A DNA stretch of 64,000 nt, taken from NCBI RefSeq assembly GCF_041734735.1, contig NC_134910.1, positions 9,684,748 to 9,748,747 on the forward strand. Reading direction: 5' to 3'. Below are positions 61,091 to 63,232 of the stretch, one piece after another. Positions within the stretch are counted from its first letter, which is position 1, and the number at the start of each line of letters is the position of its first letter. A program made the position numbers and the translations under genes. The notes below the pieces were generated by a model, which worked only from the letters and a program-made list of their open reading frames with translations, made no database searches and was not told where the DNA came from. This DNA is from Babylonia areolata (Eukaryota; Mollusca; Gastropoda; Neogastropoda; Buccinidae).

Positions 61091-63201
61091 CACACACGCG
61101 CACACGCACACGCACGCGCACACACACACACACACACACTTACTTTTTGAGGATGTAACTGGTATCCGACACCTTGATGGGCTCATCACCCACCGGAGAC
61201 CCCACCTCGTAGTAGAAGAGGGTGTAGTGGATTATCTTCCCCTTGGGCTCCAGTGGCTCCCCCCAGTGGACGGCGATGGAGGTGGAGGAGAGCGTGTTGG
61301 CCACCAGGTTGACAGGGGGGCTGGGGACATGAACTGGGGGGGGGGGAGGGGACAAGGCAGATATGACTTACAGGTACACTCCTCGGTGAATTAATTCAAT
61401 TCAGTTCAATTCAATTCAAAATACTTTATCGTTGTTTGCTTCAAGCAACTTAAACAAAAAAATCTTATTCTGACTCGTTCAATTGCGAGTCAACAAATTT
61501 TTAAGCAAAAAGGGGGAGGGAAAAAAACTACTGAGTAGCTTCCCTTATCACTCTGCACACGTCAATTATGATACGAAAAGAGTACATTCTGGTAAGAAAA
61601 TATTACATTTCAAGATAAAGTGAAACAACAATTAACTCTTTTTTAAGTACATTTCAATCGTCAATTACAAGGAAAATGTTCAGTAAGATAATTATAACAT
61701 TTTAAGGAACAAACGAAATAATTTTTTATTAAAACAACAAATAATCCATACAAACTTCCCTTAACACTATGCAGACATCAATTAGCATATGAAAGGAAAA
61801 TAAATTCTAAGGCATGAAATCGCAGCTGAAAGGTCTAAAACTTGCCACCAAGAGCACAAGCATGCGAGGGCTGTTGTGCCTAAGACTGAGGTTACAGGTG
61901 AAGACGTCAAGTCACCATAATCTGATGACACTCCTTCTTGGGACTGCATTATGTTTGTTTGGCAGAATCAATTTCACTATTCTAAAGTATACACAAAGTA
62001 TTTGTATTTGTATTTCTTTTTATCACAACAGATTTTTCTGTGTGAAATTTGGGCTGCTCTCCCCAGGGAGAGCGCGTCGTTACGCTACAGCGCCACTGTT
62101 TGTTTTTTTTTTGTTTTTTTTCCTGCGTGCAGTTTTATCTGATTTTCCTATCAAAGTGGATTTTTCTACAGAATTTTGCCAGGAACAACCCTGTTGTCGC
62201 CTTGTGTTCTTTTACGTGCGCTAAGTGCATGCTGCACACGGGACCTCAGTTTATCATCTCATCCGAATGACTAGCATCCAGACCACCACTAAAGGTCTAA
62301 TGGATATGGAGAAAATATCGGCGGCTGAGCCGTGATTCGAACCAGTGTGCTCCGATTCTCTCGCTTCCTAGGCGGATGCGTTACCTCCAAGCCATCACTC
62401 CAGCTCTCACACTTCAAATTCATGACACACTAGTTTAATTATGGGCATTACAGCCGAGTGGTTAAAGCACTGGACTTTCAATCTGAGGGTCCTGGGTTCG
62501 AATCTTGGTAACGGCACTTGGTGTGTAAACGGTGGAGATTTTTCTGATCTCCCAAATCAACAGATGTGCGGACCTGCTAGTTACTGAGCCCCCTTCGTGT
62601 GTATAAGCACGCAGAAGATCAAATTCAAATGTCAAAAGATCCTGTACTCCTTGTCAGCATTTGGTGGGTTTTGGAAAAAAAGAACACAACCAGCTTGCAC
62701 ACCCCCGAAAACAGAGTATGGCTGCCTACATAGTAGGGTAAATAAACAAAAAAAAAAGTCATACATGTAAAACATTACATGTCTGAGTGTGTATGCGTGT
62801 GTGACTTTAACCTGACTCAATGACAGGAAACGAATGACGAGCACCCAAACGGCAGTTGTCGGTCGGCTCTACCCAGGTAGGCAGCCTGTTGTGCAAATGA
62901 CCCCCGTGTTTGTAAAGCACACAGAGCTTCGTCTCTTGACCGAGGACAGGTGCTCTATAAGTATCCATATCACCACATCGCTCCATTATTCATCCAACCG
63001 TTTTACTTCCTTGCATCACGTTCTTTCTGACTGGCTATTTCACTGTTCAACTCACTCTCTTGATCGGTGGTCACCACGATGCTCGCCTCCCTTTGGCTCG
63101 GCCCAAAAGTGTTGTAGGCTCGAACCCGCACTTCGTAGGTCGTGTCGGGCTTCAGGTTCTGAATGTTGAACTCTGTCTGGGTCGTGTTGCTCACTCGTTC
63201 T
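14131..63201 (-). CDS. NEO1/DCC-like: Neogenin/DCC/Frazzled-family netrin receptor, 17 exons, 5' partial
   Basis: This is the coding span of a single-pass receptor for netrin-type guidance cues and, in neogenins, RGM proteins; it acts in axon guidance, migration and adhesion at the plasma membrane. Residues are numbered from the first full codon in the window. FN1 second half is about 1-49, FN2 about 50-145, FN3 146-248, FN4 249-346, FN5 347-450, FN6 451-551, the TM helix 569-594, P1 about 619-639, a proline-rich tail to 834, then P3. Each FN3 domain has its B-strand Trp (where in window) and tyrosine corner. All splice junctions are GT/AG and keep phase, except the last one. The signal peptide, Ig domains and start codon lie beyond 64000. 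DCC and neogenin are not separable here, because protostomes usually have one co-orthologue; tail similarity ([23 protein letters not shown]) leans to neogenin. Confidence 0.93.
14226..14680. repeat. Minisatellite, about 79-bp unit, seeded at the last exon's acceptor
   Basis: Five copies lie upstream of the P3 exon. Each carries gacttctggaaagaggga, matching gacttctgcgaaaagaaa at the genuine exon start. In sense orientation every copy presents a pyrimidine tract plus CAG|AAGTCA, a decoy of the real CAG|AAGTCG. The rest of the unit is AT-rich (aataacagtaattattacaa). Confidence 0.8.
14950..15394. mobile_element. Fold-back element with 13-bp target repeats
   Basis: Inverted arms of about 150 bp (about 14963-15115 and 15190-15341) share gtaactctctccattcac and agtgctgcttacactacc. 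TGTGAAATATTCC flanks the whole on both sides (14950-14962 and 15382-15394). It is a non-autonomous fold-back or MITE-like element. A relative sits at 56.4-56.9 kb. Confidence 0.7.
15395..16569. other. Intron, no exon seen
   Basis: Mostly unique DNA of mixed composition. A short GC-rich stretch at 16430-16545 precedes the 29-bp repeats. No pair of splice sites enclosing an open phase-1-to-phase-0 segment was found by eye, although the missing receptor exon could be here. Confidence 0.4.
16570..17760. repeat. Minisatellite, 29-bp unit with TGACGT motifs
   Basis: About 38 copies of gtgacgtacgctgctgtttg plus ttacatcat or ttacgtcat. Order variants (tcggtcatgtcatgtgcact) recur about every 230-240 bp, giving a higher-order pattern. 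Copies decay towards 17990. Reading frames across it are open only because the unit lacks stops. Confidence 0.92.
17761..18959. other. Intron, no exon identified
   Basis: Unique DNA after the decayed end of the 29-bp array. An 89-codon minus-strand frame at 18085-18354 (contains [20 protein letters not shown]) is not recognisable and has no convincing splice sites. I do not call it a gene. Confidence 0.4.
18960..19016 (-). other. Possible orphan exon with strong splice signals
   Basis: A 57-base segment is bounded by a pyrimidine-rich acceptor (gctctccctcag) and a consensus donor (GA|GTAAGTAT). All three frames contain a stop, so it cannot be an internal coding exon of the receptor. In frame with phase 1 it would add 16 codons and then stop, giving a receptor lacking P3. 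It also contains an ATG followed by [10 protein letters not shown] up to the donor, so it could be a 5' exon of an unseen transcript. It may be chance. Confidence 0.25.
19560..21240. repeat. Tandem duplication of about 0.87-0.91 kb with many small indels
   Basis: Copy 1 (about 19565-20330) and copy 2 (about 20435-21240) share, in order, gtgaagaca-ttgatggaag, ccactaattaac, tagtctctatctcaagcatc, atatctttact and aatatatataaaa. They differ by many one- to few-base indels, often in A-runs. The 3' edge of copy 2 lies about 140 bp from the 21380 exon. Confidence 0.75.
21380..21538 (-). CDS. NEO1/DCC-like: Exon: proline-rich tail segment (SPEPPPSY)
   Basis: Encodes residues 783-834. [20 protein letters not shown] is followed by a Gly/Arg stretch and [11 protein letters not shown]. 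It is GC-rich and is open in the frame forced by the previous exon (A plus GG gives Arg). It has a good acceptor (cccttgcag) and donor (G|GTAGGT). I do not recall a precise counterpart, but composition and phase fit the tail between P2 and P3. It exits in phase 1, which does not match the phase-0 start of the next identified exon. Confidence 0.78.
21539..21660. repeat. Duplicated acceptor of the 21380 exon
   Basis: The genuine intron end (tgcaagggataaacggaatc in plus orientation, from 21540) is echoed at 21620-21645 (tgcaagggattaaatggaat). In sense orientation both read ..atcccttgcag. The second is a decoy about 83 bp upstream. Confidence 0.65.
21661..22504. other. Intron: purine-rich block and dinucleotide runs
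   Basis: 21570-21800 is G-rich on the plus strand. (ATCT)n then (AT)n lie at 21941-21982, (AT)n at 22139-22172 and (GT)n at 22340-22377. No exon was found. Confidence 0.5.
22505..23052 (+). mobile_element. 5'-truncated SINE-B flanked by 110-bp direct repeats
   Basis: The SINE (22618-22942) begins ctgagggtcccgggttcgaa and ends in (GAA)n, so it lacks the first half of its tRNA head. It lies between two near-identical 110-113-bp segments (22505-22617 and 22943-23052, each from gtttggttgcac to cactttgttttgtc). Such repeats are too long for a normal target-site duplication. Confidence 0.75.
23215..23290 (+). mobile_element. SINE-C tail fragment, copy 1
   Basis: Core gcagtgacgcctccttgagc then (ctgaaa)n. 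Related fragments lie at 52590-52660 (minus) and 54060-54145 (plus), and the same (GTTTCA)n tail is carried by the repeat units at 53.3-54.0 kb. A head is not visible. Confidence 0.5.
23291..24533. repeat. Intron with short minisatellite at 23800-24005
   Basis: Three to four copies of a roughly 55-bp unit (caacaagagatataaaggaa, gaggtatcactgctacaa) at about 23800-24005. An A-run lies at 23495-23514 and a G-run at 23743-23756. The rest is unique AT-rich intron with no exon. Confidence 0.6.
24534..24932 (+). mobile_element. SINE-B, long-tail form, 5' truncated
   Basis: Starts in the middle (gacctgccagtgcctgaatc) and continues through tggctgcctacatggcggg. It then has an extended 3' part (ggctctacccaggtaggcag; tgctatataagtatccatat) ending in (AATC)n. 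The extended tail is shared with the 62.4-kb copy and absent from the 37.2- and 54.8-kb copies, so two 3'-end types exist. Confidence 0.8.
24990..26035. repeat. Minisatellite, about 38-bp unit
   Basis: Roughly 25 copies of gtcaacgttttgtgttccag plus cagtaattactacagtat. The left end (before 25380) uses variants with aaaagcagtagt. A homogeneous core at 25430-25900 suggests recent expansion from the centre. Confidence 0.9.
26036..26394. other. Intron, unique sequence with GA and GT runs
   Basis: Contains (GA)n at 26224-26250 and GT-rich DNA at 26268-26306. 26085-26215 is GC-balanced and open on the plus strand, but no family is recognisable. Confidence 0.4.
26395..26750 (+). mobile_element. 3' end of a non-LTR retrotransposon (LINE), 5' truncated
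   Basis: The plus frame ends [20 protein letters not shown], then [16 protein letters not shown] and [13 protein letters not shown] before the stop at 26579-26581. This is the C-terminal DExHF..ECPxY..LR..Y pattern of Jockey/CR1/I-like ORF2 proteins downstream of the reverse transcriptase. A 3' UTR of about 160 bp ends in (GAAACTT)n. Clade assignment is uncertain. Confidence 0.75.
26965..27275. repeat. Minisatellite, about 63-bp unit, five diverged copies
   Basis: Units share gagtttctgtacaaa, tcagtcttcgatgaa and ttacatccctgaagat in order. Flanks to 28562 are AT-rich intron containing CA tracts near 27608 and A-runs near 28330-28450, with no exon seen. Confidence 0.8.
27276..28562. other. Intron, no exon seen
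   Basis: AT-rich unique DNA. Several degenerate repeats of gataatcagccgttgat type lie at 28000-28240. (CA)n at 28531-28550 reads as (TG)n just after the donor at 28562. Confidence 0.5.
28563..28742 (-). CDS. NEO1/DCC-like: Exon: cytoplasmic VATVTALP and P2-like segment
   Basis: Encodes residues 723-781. [19 protein letters not shown] is followed by [16 protein letters not shown] and a proline and histidine stretch to HSTQ. This region corresponds to the P2 neighbourhood of DCC. The acceptor is gcacag and the donor A|GTGAGT, phase 1 at both ends. The exon is GC-rich against an AT- and CA-rich intron. Confidence 0.9.
28854..29700. repeat. CA-rich block with imbedded catcatcaacattcaaaca repeats
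   Basis: Almost pure A/C on the plus strand. About nine units carry catcatcaacattcaaaca separated by (CA)n of variable length. Plus-strand frames of up to 312 codons (Thr/His/Pro only) are composition artefacts. It fills the intron between the 28563 and 29715 exons. Confidence 0.88.
29715..29831 (-). CDS. NEO1/DCC-like: Exon: cytoplasmic KPITLPVD segment
   Basis: Encodes residues 684-721. [19 protein letters not shown] is followed by [19 protein letters not shown]; the KPITLPVD core with REP at the splice junction resembles neogenin tails. Both ends are phase 1; the donor is C|GTATGT. Codon phase links it without slack to its two neighbours. Confidence 0.92.
29966..30060 (+). mobile_element. 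tRNA-like SINE head of a third type
   Basis: tgtggccaagcggttagcgt (A-box-like) and acaggtttgagcccc (B-box-like) are about 35 bases apart, as in a tRNA gene. The continuation to about 30240 does not match SINE-A or SINE-B. Upstream, 29861-29895 is a terminal fragment of SINE-B (ttcttctgcgttcgtgggct) in minus orientation. Confidence 0.5.
30470..30868. repeat. C/A-rich low-complexity block
   Basis: Plus strand nearly lacks G. Repeated cacccacaca and ccctcac strings are present. It is intron DNA between the 29715 and 31219 exons; no exon was found. Confidence 0.75.
30869..31135 (-). pseudogene. Two degraded copies of the 3' edge of the P1 exon
   Basis: Segments at about 30870-30935 and 31045-31130 match the genuine exon end (31219-31290). 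The sense DNA still shows gcctccac-gag, gacctcccccc, acaccaacgagaggaag and a GTGAGTGTG donor. C-run length changes put them out of frame. Spacing is about 170 bp. They are relics of tandem duplication of exon end plus donor, not mutually exclusive exons. Confidence 0.75.
31219..31451 (-). CDS. NEO1/DCC-like: Exon: cytoplasmic P1 region
   Basis: Encodes residues 606-682. [20 protein letters not shown] matches the conserved P1 motif (RPPDLWIHHEEMEM in DCC). It is followed by the Ser-rich stretch [15 protein letters not shown] and [20 protein letters not shown]. Entry is phase 2 after caacag; the donor is G|GTGAGT. This is the only exon with degraded copies on both sides: four of its 5' edge upstream and two of its 3' edge downstream. 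Confidence 0.94.
31452..32230 (-). repeat. Tandem array of the P1 exon's acceptor (four extra copies)
   Basis: Copies near 31785-31815, 31908-31945, 32040-32070 and 32170-32215 match the exon 5' edge at 31420-31455: in plus orientation ttcaccagagacttgcagct then tgtcacacac. Each carries an AG acceptor and 25-45 exon bases. Between copies run (GTT/GTGG)n on plus and (CA)n, with a unit of about 125 bp. Confidence 0.85.
32354..32516 (-). CDS. NEO1/DCC-like: Exon: juxtamembrane linker and transmembrane helix
   Basis: Encodes residues 552-604. An acidic extracellular linker (QESEESEG) is followed by a 26-residue hydrophobic helix, about 569-594, starting [11 protein letters not shown], and the stop-transfer cluster RRRDN. 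This fixes the topology as type I. The acceptor is gtctcag (phase 1) and the donor AG|GTAATG (phase 2). The acidic linker is where shedding occurs in vertebrate neogenin and DCC; no cleavage motif can be read here. Confidence 0.95.
32570..33665. repeat. Minisatellite, about 105-bp unit
   Basis: About nine copies of gtctccatatttaccagttc, tatttgtcttctatctctct and ggaggggttgtgtgtgttat. It begins about 55 bp upstream of the TM exon's acceptor. Two overlapping plus-strand frames of 334 and 336 codons run through it, only because the unit lacks stops in two frames. Downstream to 34030 is AT-rich DNA with ttcatttattcat-type repeats. Confidence 0.88.
34030..34480. repeat. CA-rich repeat with three cagtgctttcagagccac units
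   Basis: Units near 34035-34080, 34205-34245 and 34325-34365 share tgttcacaacaaacgagcgc and tttcagagccacac, separated by (CA)n. The last (CA)n reaches the FN6 donor, so the sense intron begins GTCAGT then (TG)n. Confidence 0.8.
34488..34682 (-). CDS. NEO1/DCC-like: Exon: rest of FN3 domain 6
   Basis: Encodes residues 487-550. [20 protein letters not shown] is followed by [20 protein letters not shown] and [15 protein letters not shown], the tyrosine corner and last strand of FN6. Entry and exit are phase 1; the acceptor is cacacag and the donor G|GTCAGT, which runs into (TG)n. Two damaged copies of the acceptor plus the first ~55 exon bases lie upstream. Confidence 0.95.
34683..35240 (-). 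repeat. Two extra copies of the FN6 exon's acceptor and 5' edge
   Basis: Copies at about 34808-34855 and 35181-35230 match the exon 5' part: in sense, acacag then [13 protein letters not shown] before running into (TG)n. The intron-side neighbour (gcagggtgggggagtaagta) is copied too. The copies keep the reading of the first 13 to 15 codons but have no donor nearby. Confidence 0.88.
35241..35550. repeat. (CA)n block with acacaatgac interruptions
   Basis: CA microsatellite with a regular aatgaca interruption every 14-24 bases, lying between the second decoy acceptor and the FN6 exon's donor side. Open frames here are artefacts. Confidence 0.85.
35570..35677 (-). CDS. NEO1/DCC-like: Exon: first part of FN3 domain 6
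   Basis: Encodes residues 451-485. [20 protein letters not shown] is followed by the Trp strand [15 protein letters not shown], the standard WQPPxxxNGxITG motif of FN6. The acceptor is gtgtcag and the donor G|GTCAGT; both ends are phase 1. A degenerate minisatellite begins right at the acceptor side. Confidence 0.94.
35758..36170 (+). mobile_element. SINE-A, full length, 413 bp
   Basis: tRNA-like head (gagtgatggcctagaggtaa; B box ggttcaaatca), then a central conserved block around cattcggatgagacgataaa. A second module (gctgtagtgtagcgacacac) and a tail of (aaatac)n follow. ATGTG at both ends is a possible short target duplication. The central block resembles the Meta-type domain of mollusc SINEs, from memory. 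Confidence 0.85.
37245..37625 (-). mobile_element. SINE-B, full length, with 12-bp target duplication
   Basis: GATGCAAACAAT at 37233-37244 and 37626-37637. On the minus strand a tRNA-like head (gggcgcaatagccgagtggt; B box gggttcgaatc) is followed by a body and (GAA)n tail. Intact structure and clean duplication indicate a fairly recent insertion. Confidence 0.9.
37799..37938 (-). CDS. NEO1/DCC-like: Exon: second half of FN3 domain 5
   Basis: Encodes residues 404-449. [20 protein letters not shown] leads to [16 protein letters not shown] and NTTFEA, matching the GRRSSTWSM...TTFE stretch of neogenin FN5. Two N-glycosylation sequons (NAT, NTT) are present. The start after gggaacag was chosen because a single leading base completes Lys with the AA left by the previous exon, 12.3 kb upstream. 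The donor is G|GTCTGT, phase 1. Confidence 0.93.
37939..38431. other. Intron, unique, no exon
   Basis: AT-rich; T-run at 38310-38327. This is the only substantial non-repetitive part of the 12.3-kb intron that splits FN5, apart from the flanking duplications. Confidence 0.6.
38432..39168. repeat. Satellite-flanking segment, copy A (737 bp)
   Basis: Starts gcagagaaaatgtcaatgtt. It contains (CA)n at 38580-38745 and at 39005-39050 and ends in the first satellite monomer. About 95% identical to copy B apart from CA-length differences. Confidence 0.9.
39169..48634. repeat. Satellite array, about 44-bp unit, main block (9.5 kb)
   Basis: More than 200 units of aggaaactaacacaccacca plus gtcacagccaccacacacca, with linker variants ccgc, ccac, cacc and a short form lacking aggaaac. 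A/C-rich plus strand, G/T-rich sense strand. A diagnostic truncated pair (cagtcacacaccagaaaact) recurs near 40804, 41822, 42846, 44404, 45370, 47239 and 48450, giving a higher-order period near 1.02 kb with later deletions and duplications. Many 63-67-codon minus-strand frames are artefacts. Confidence 0.96.
48635..49240. repeat. Satellite-flanking segment, copy B (606 bp)
   Basis: Duplicate of 38432-39168, embedded in the satellite. Its left edge joins a monomer at accacc|gcagagaaaatg, so the breakpoint lies at a shared GCAG. It is shorter mainly because of fewer CA repeats. Confidence 0.9.
49241..50189. repeat. Satellite array, second block (0.95 kb)
   Basis: Same monomer as the main block, with more cacacacacc linkers and fewer ccgc linkers. 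It ends about 17 bp from the donor of the FN5 exon at 50207. Confidence 0.94.
50207..50378 (-). CDS. NEO1/DCC-like: Exon: first half of FN3 domain 5
   Basis: Encodes residues 347-402. The linker [16 protein letters not shown] leads into the Trp strand [16 protein letters not shown], then [15 protein letters not shown], which parallels the RYYTVRYKT of neogenin. The acceptor is tttgcag (phase 1) and the donor AA|GTAAGG (phase 2). It is hemmed in: satellite DNA ends about 17 bases past the donor, and a 54-bp minisatellite that repeats the acceptor starts at once upstream. FN5-FN6 forms the membrane-proximal ligand-binding part in vertebrate members. Confidence 0.94.
50379..50935 (-). repeat. 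Minisatellite, 54-bp unit, repeating the FN5 acceptor
   Basis: About ten units, in plus orientation gcaaacaatcggagcataca, tccatgacagagctatta and gctgtttaaccag. In sense each ends ..gattgtttgcag, identical to the genuine acceptor at 50379-50380. Alternate units carry attcgg, giving a 108-bp higher order. Because 54 is divisible by three, several frames stay open on both strands without meaning. Confidence 0.92.
50936..51786. other. Intron: unique DNA, then CA-rich block
   Basis: 50936-51480 is AT-rich unique DNA with (AT)n at 51249-51272. 51487-51752 is (CT)n and (CA)n, which ends about 35 bp past the FN4 donor in the sense direction. No exon seen. Confidence 0.6.
51787..51882 (-). CDS. NEO1/DCC-like: Exon: end of FN3 domain 4
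   Basis: Encodes residues 315-345. [19 protein letters not shown] holds the tyrosine corner (compare xxYVITLKAFNNVG in neogenin), then the FN4 end and linker [10 protein letters not shown]. The acceptor is gtcgcag and the donor G|GTATGT; both ends are phase 1. In vertebrate DCC the FN4-FN5 linker is the site of long/short isoform splicing, which makes this and the next exon the place to look for isoforms. Confidence 0.93.
51905..52110 (+). mobile_element. Possible LINE 3'-end fragment with (ATTCT)n tail
   Basis: ccttgtcacactggtacact is followed by tggtaataaagacatattct and (ATTCT)n; the gtaataaag plus ATTCT tail looks like a non-LTR element terminus. No coding part remains. Confidence 0.35.
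52480..53000. repeat. Minisatellite, about 23- to 45-bp unit
   Basis: Repeats of cagtaaacacatacaataaa and cacttaaaacaaaca in varied order. A minus-strand SINE-C tail fragment (ctcaaggaggcgtcactgcg) interrupts it at 52605-52660. It fills the intron between the FN4 exons. Confidence 0.8.
53133..53330 (-). CDS. NEO1/DCC-like: Exon: first two-thirds of FN3 domain 4
   Basis: Encodes residues 249-313, beginning [18 protein letters not shown]. The Trp lies in [12 protein letters not shown], and [13 protein letters not shown] closely resembles the VVRGYxIGYG segment of neogenin FN4. It ends DYTIKNL. Entry and exit are phase 1; the donor is C|GTGAGT. The acceptor and about 50 exon bases are repeated six more times upstream in units of about 100 bp. 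Confidence 0.95.
53331..54000 (-). repeat. Six extra copies of the FN4 acceptor and exon 5' edge
   Basis: Units of about 100 bp, each with cttggcctgcaggcgtgccg (exon part), accgtgctctctgtcaac (acceptor), cgtcacatagttgtttcag and a (GTTTCA)n SINE-type tail. In sense every unit presents gttgacag|AGAGCACGGTG. Units differ mainly in G-run length. A SINE tail next to the acceptor was amplified together with it. Confidence 0.93.
54060..54145 (+). mobile_element. SINE-C tail fragment, copy 2
   Basis: gcagatgtggcgtagaatat, then acacctccttgaaactgaaa; diverged relative of 23215-23290. It is followed by A-rich (AAAT)n to about 54215. Confidence 0.45.
54505..55245 (+). mobile_element. Old SINE-B interrupted by a younger SINE-B
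   Basis: The outer element runs 54505-54777 and resumes at 55147-55245, ending in (GAA)n that reaches the FN3 exon's donor region at 55290. The inner element (54778-55139) has a clean head (ggcgcaatagccaaatggtt), full body and (GAA)n. AGCCGAC at 54771-54777 and 55140-55146 is the target duplication, and the outer sequence reads on smoothly across it. Confidence 0.88.
55299..55409 (-). CDS. NEO1/DCC-like: Exon: end of FN3 domain 3
   Basis: Encodes residues 212-247. [20 protein letters not shown] carries the tyrosine corner and an NGT glycosylation site, followed by [12 protein letters not shown], which matches the FN3-FN4 linker (SDLDES) of vertebrate members. The acceptor gtgacag follows a (TG)n tract almost immediately. 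The donor is G|GTGAGT. Both ends are phase 1. Confidence 0.93.
55410..56229. other. Intron: CA tracts, T-run, unique DNA
   Basis: (CA)n at 55411-55475 abuts the acceptor. A T-rich block lies at 55620-55670 and further CA at 55767-55826. The remainder, with A/T runs, shows no exon. Confidence 0.6.
56230..57060. repeat. Long inverted repeat carrying host minisatellite arms
   Basis: Three units of taagtctgtatataaagcaa lie at 56230-56370. The last unit, a fold-back element related to 14950-15394, and an inverted copy of the same host unit (tgctttatatacagac, 56945-56965) together form a palindrome of about 640 bp. A further direct unit follows at 57027. The middle (56550-56780) holds a partly duplicated inner arm. 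Confidence 0.7.
57092..57236 (-). CDS. NEO1/DCC-like: Exon: core of FN3 domain 3
   Basis: Encodes residues 163-210. It begins [16 protein letters not shown], with the B-strand Trp and the proline-rich loop typical of this family, followed by the C strand [14 protein letters not shown] and NTYALT. Entry is phase 0, after gtgttcag; the donor is ACTG|GTAAGT, phase 1. The first ~16 exon bases with the acceptor recur in a 53-bp repeat upstream. Confidence 0.93.
57237..57625 (-). repeat. Seven extra copies of the FN3 domain 3 acceptor, 53-bp unit
   Basis: Units read cacaatgattcgctgaacac, acgtcaacaagtaaaa and taaccataactttcc. The exon edge supplies tgattcg and the intron supplies the acceptor (sense gtgttcag|CGAATCAT). 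Copies become more diverged away from the exon. Confidence 0.92.
57880..58288 (-). mobile_element. SINE-A, full length
   Basis: Minus-strand head gagtgatggcctagaggtaa, B box ggttcgaatca, central block and second module as in the 35758 copy, ending in (aaatac)n. AATATT at both sides may be the target duplication. Confidence 0.87.
58289..58842. other. Intron, unique AT-rich DNA
   Basis: Contains a three-fold repeat of tttttccatgcattag with tgtttttcagaatatctt at 58495-58645. C-rich just past the donor. No exon. Confidence 0.55.
58843..58993 (-). CDS. NEO1/DCC-like: Exon: end of FN3 domain 2 and start of FN3 domain 3
   Basis: Encodes residues 113-162. The tyrosine-corner strand [17 protein letters not shown] closes FN2. 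The linker [19 protein letters not shown] then opens FN3, ending SSAT exactly in phase 0 before the Trp-bearing exon. NFT is a possible N-glycosylation site. The acceptor is ggtttcag (59,994 side not used; the genuine one is at 58994-58995) and the donor ACC|GTGAGT. The first ~40 exon bases and the acceptor are repeated about seven more times upstream. Confidence 0.93.
58994..59975 (-). repeat. Seven extra copies of the FN2 acceptor and exon 5' edge, 140-bp unit
   Basis: Each unit has cacccgcacgctgtactccc (exon part), aaaacattcaggctgaaacc (exon edge and acceptor), cagtgtttcattttcagcgt and gactaggaccatcagaatgg. In sense a copy reads ggtttcag plus about 40 exon-like bases. The unit next to the exon is identical at the acceptor. 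The array ends in (ACC)n. Confidence 0.94.
60170..60430. repeat. CA- and CT-rich intron block
   Basis: Purine-rich (GAGA) at 60110-60170, (CA)n at 60180-60215 and 60393-60420, and a CT-rich middle. No exon. Confidence 0.7.
60516..60975. mobile_element. Fold-back MITE, about 460 bp
   Basis: Ends CCCTTTGAGCCCT and AGGGCTCAAAGGG are inverted. Inner arms at 60628-60745 and 60845-60968 are about 115 bp and nearly identical in inverse (accaccgctttaccggtgg; aaacacttgtgtcgtgtttt). A left-side extra segment makes the arms unequal. No coding capacity. Confidence 0.8.
61030..61140. repeat. (CT)n then (CA)n abutting a splice donor
   Basis: Ends three bases before the FN2 exon's donor region, so the sense intron reads GTAAGT followed directly by (GT)n, then (TGCG)n and (AG)n. 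Confidence 0.92.
61144..61333 (-). CDS. NEO1/DCC-like: Exon: first part of FN3 domain 2
   Basis: Encodes residues 50-111, beginning [16 protein letters not shown]. The B-strand Trp lies in SIAVHWGEP and the C strand in [12 protein letters not shown]; the exon stops inside the loop before the tyrosine corner (TSYILK). The acceptor is a C-run followed by AG. The donor AA|GTAAGT runs directly into a (GT)n tract in the sense strand. Entry phase is 1 and exit phase 2. Confidence 0.93.
61360..61998. other. Intron, unique AT-rich DNA
   Basis: Short aattcaattcaattcag repeats at 61388-61420, then AT-rich unique sequence. No exon or known element. Confidence 0.5.
62000..62402 (-). mobile_element. SINE-A, full length
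   Basis: Same modules and orientation as 57880-58288, with more changes in the head (B box ggttcgaatca kept). It lies 45 bp from a SINE-B in the opposite orientation. Confidence 0.85.
62448..62975 (+). mobile_element. SINE-B, long-tail form, full length (about 530 bp)
   Basis: tRNA-like head (acagccgagtggttaaagca; B box gggttcgaatc), the SINE-B body, then the extended 3' part (ggctctacccaggtaggcag; taagtatccatatcac). This copy shows the complete long form and lets the truncated 24534 copy be placed. Confidence 0.85.
63056..63201 (-). CDS. NEO1/DCC-like: Exon: second half of FN3 domain 1 (first exon in window)
   Basis: Encodes residues 1-48. It starts [12 protein letters not shown] and passes through the tyrosine-corner strand [11 protein letters not shown] to VTTDQE. 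The RERVxNT...TIQNL pattern recalls the end of FN1 in neogenin as I remember it. The acceptor is gtgcag and the donor A|GTGAGT. Entry phase is 2 and exit phase 1. NTT is a possible N-glycosylation site. The matching first half of FN1, with its Trp, is outside the window. The upstream intron becomes GT-rich repeat within about 30 bases. Confidence 0.9.
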
Positions 63202-63232
63202 CTGCACATCGGAATGAGGTGAGAATTTTGAC

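Noticed and set aside
29966-62530. tRNA genes at 29.97, 35.76, 37.6, 54.8, 58.29, 62.4 and 62.45 kb
   Set aside because: A- and B-box motifs are present, but the cloverleaf does not continue into a proper acceptor stem and each is fused to a repeated body, as in SINE heads.
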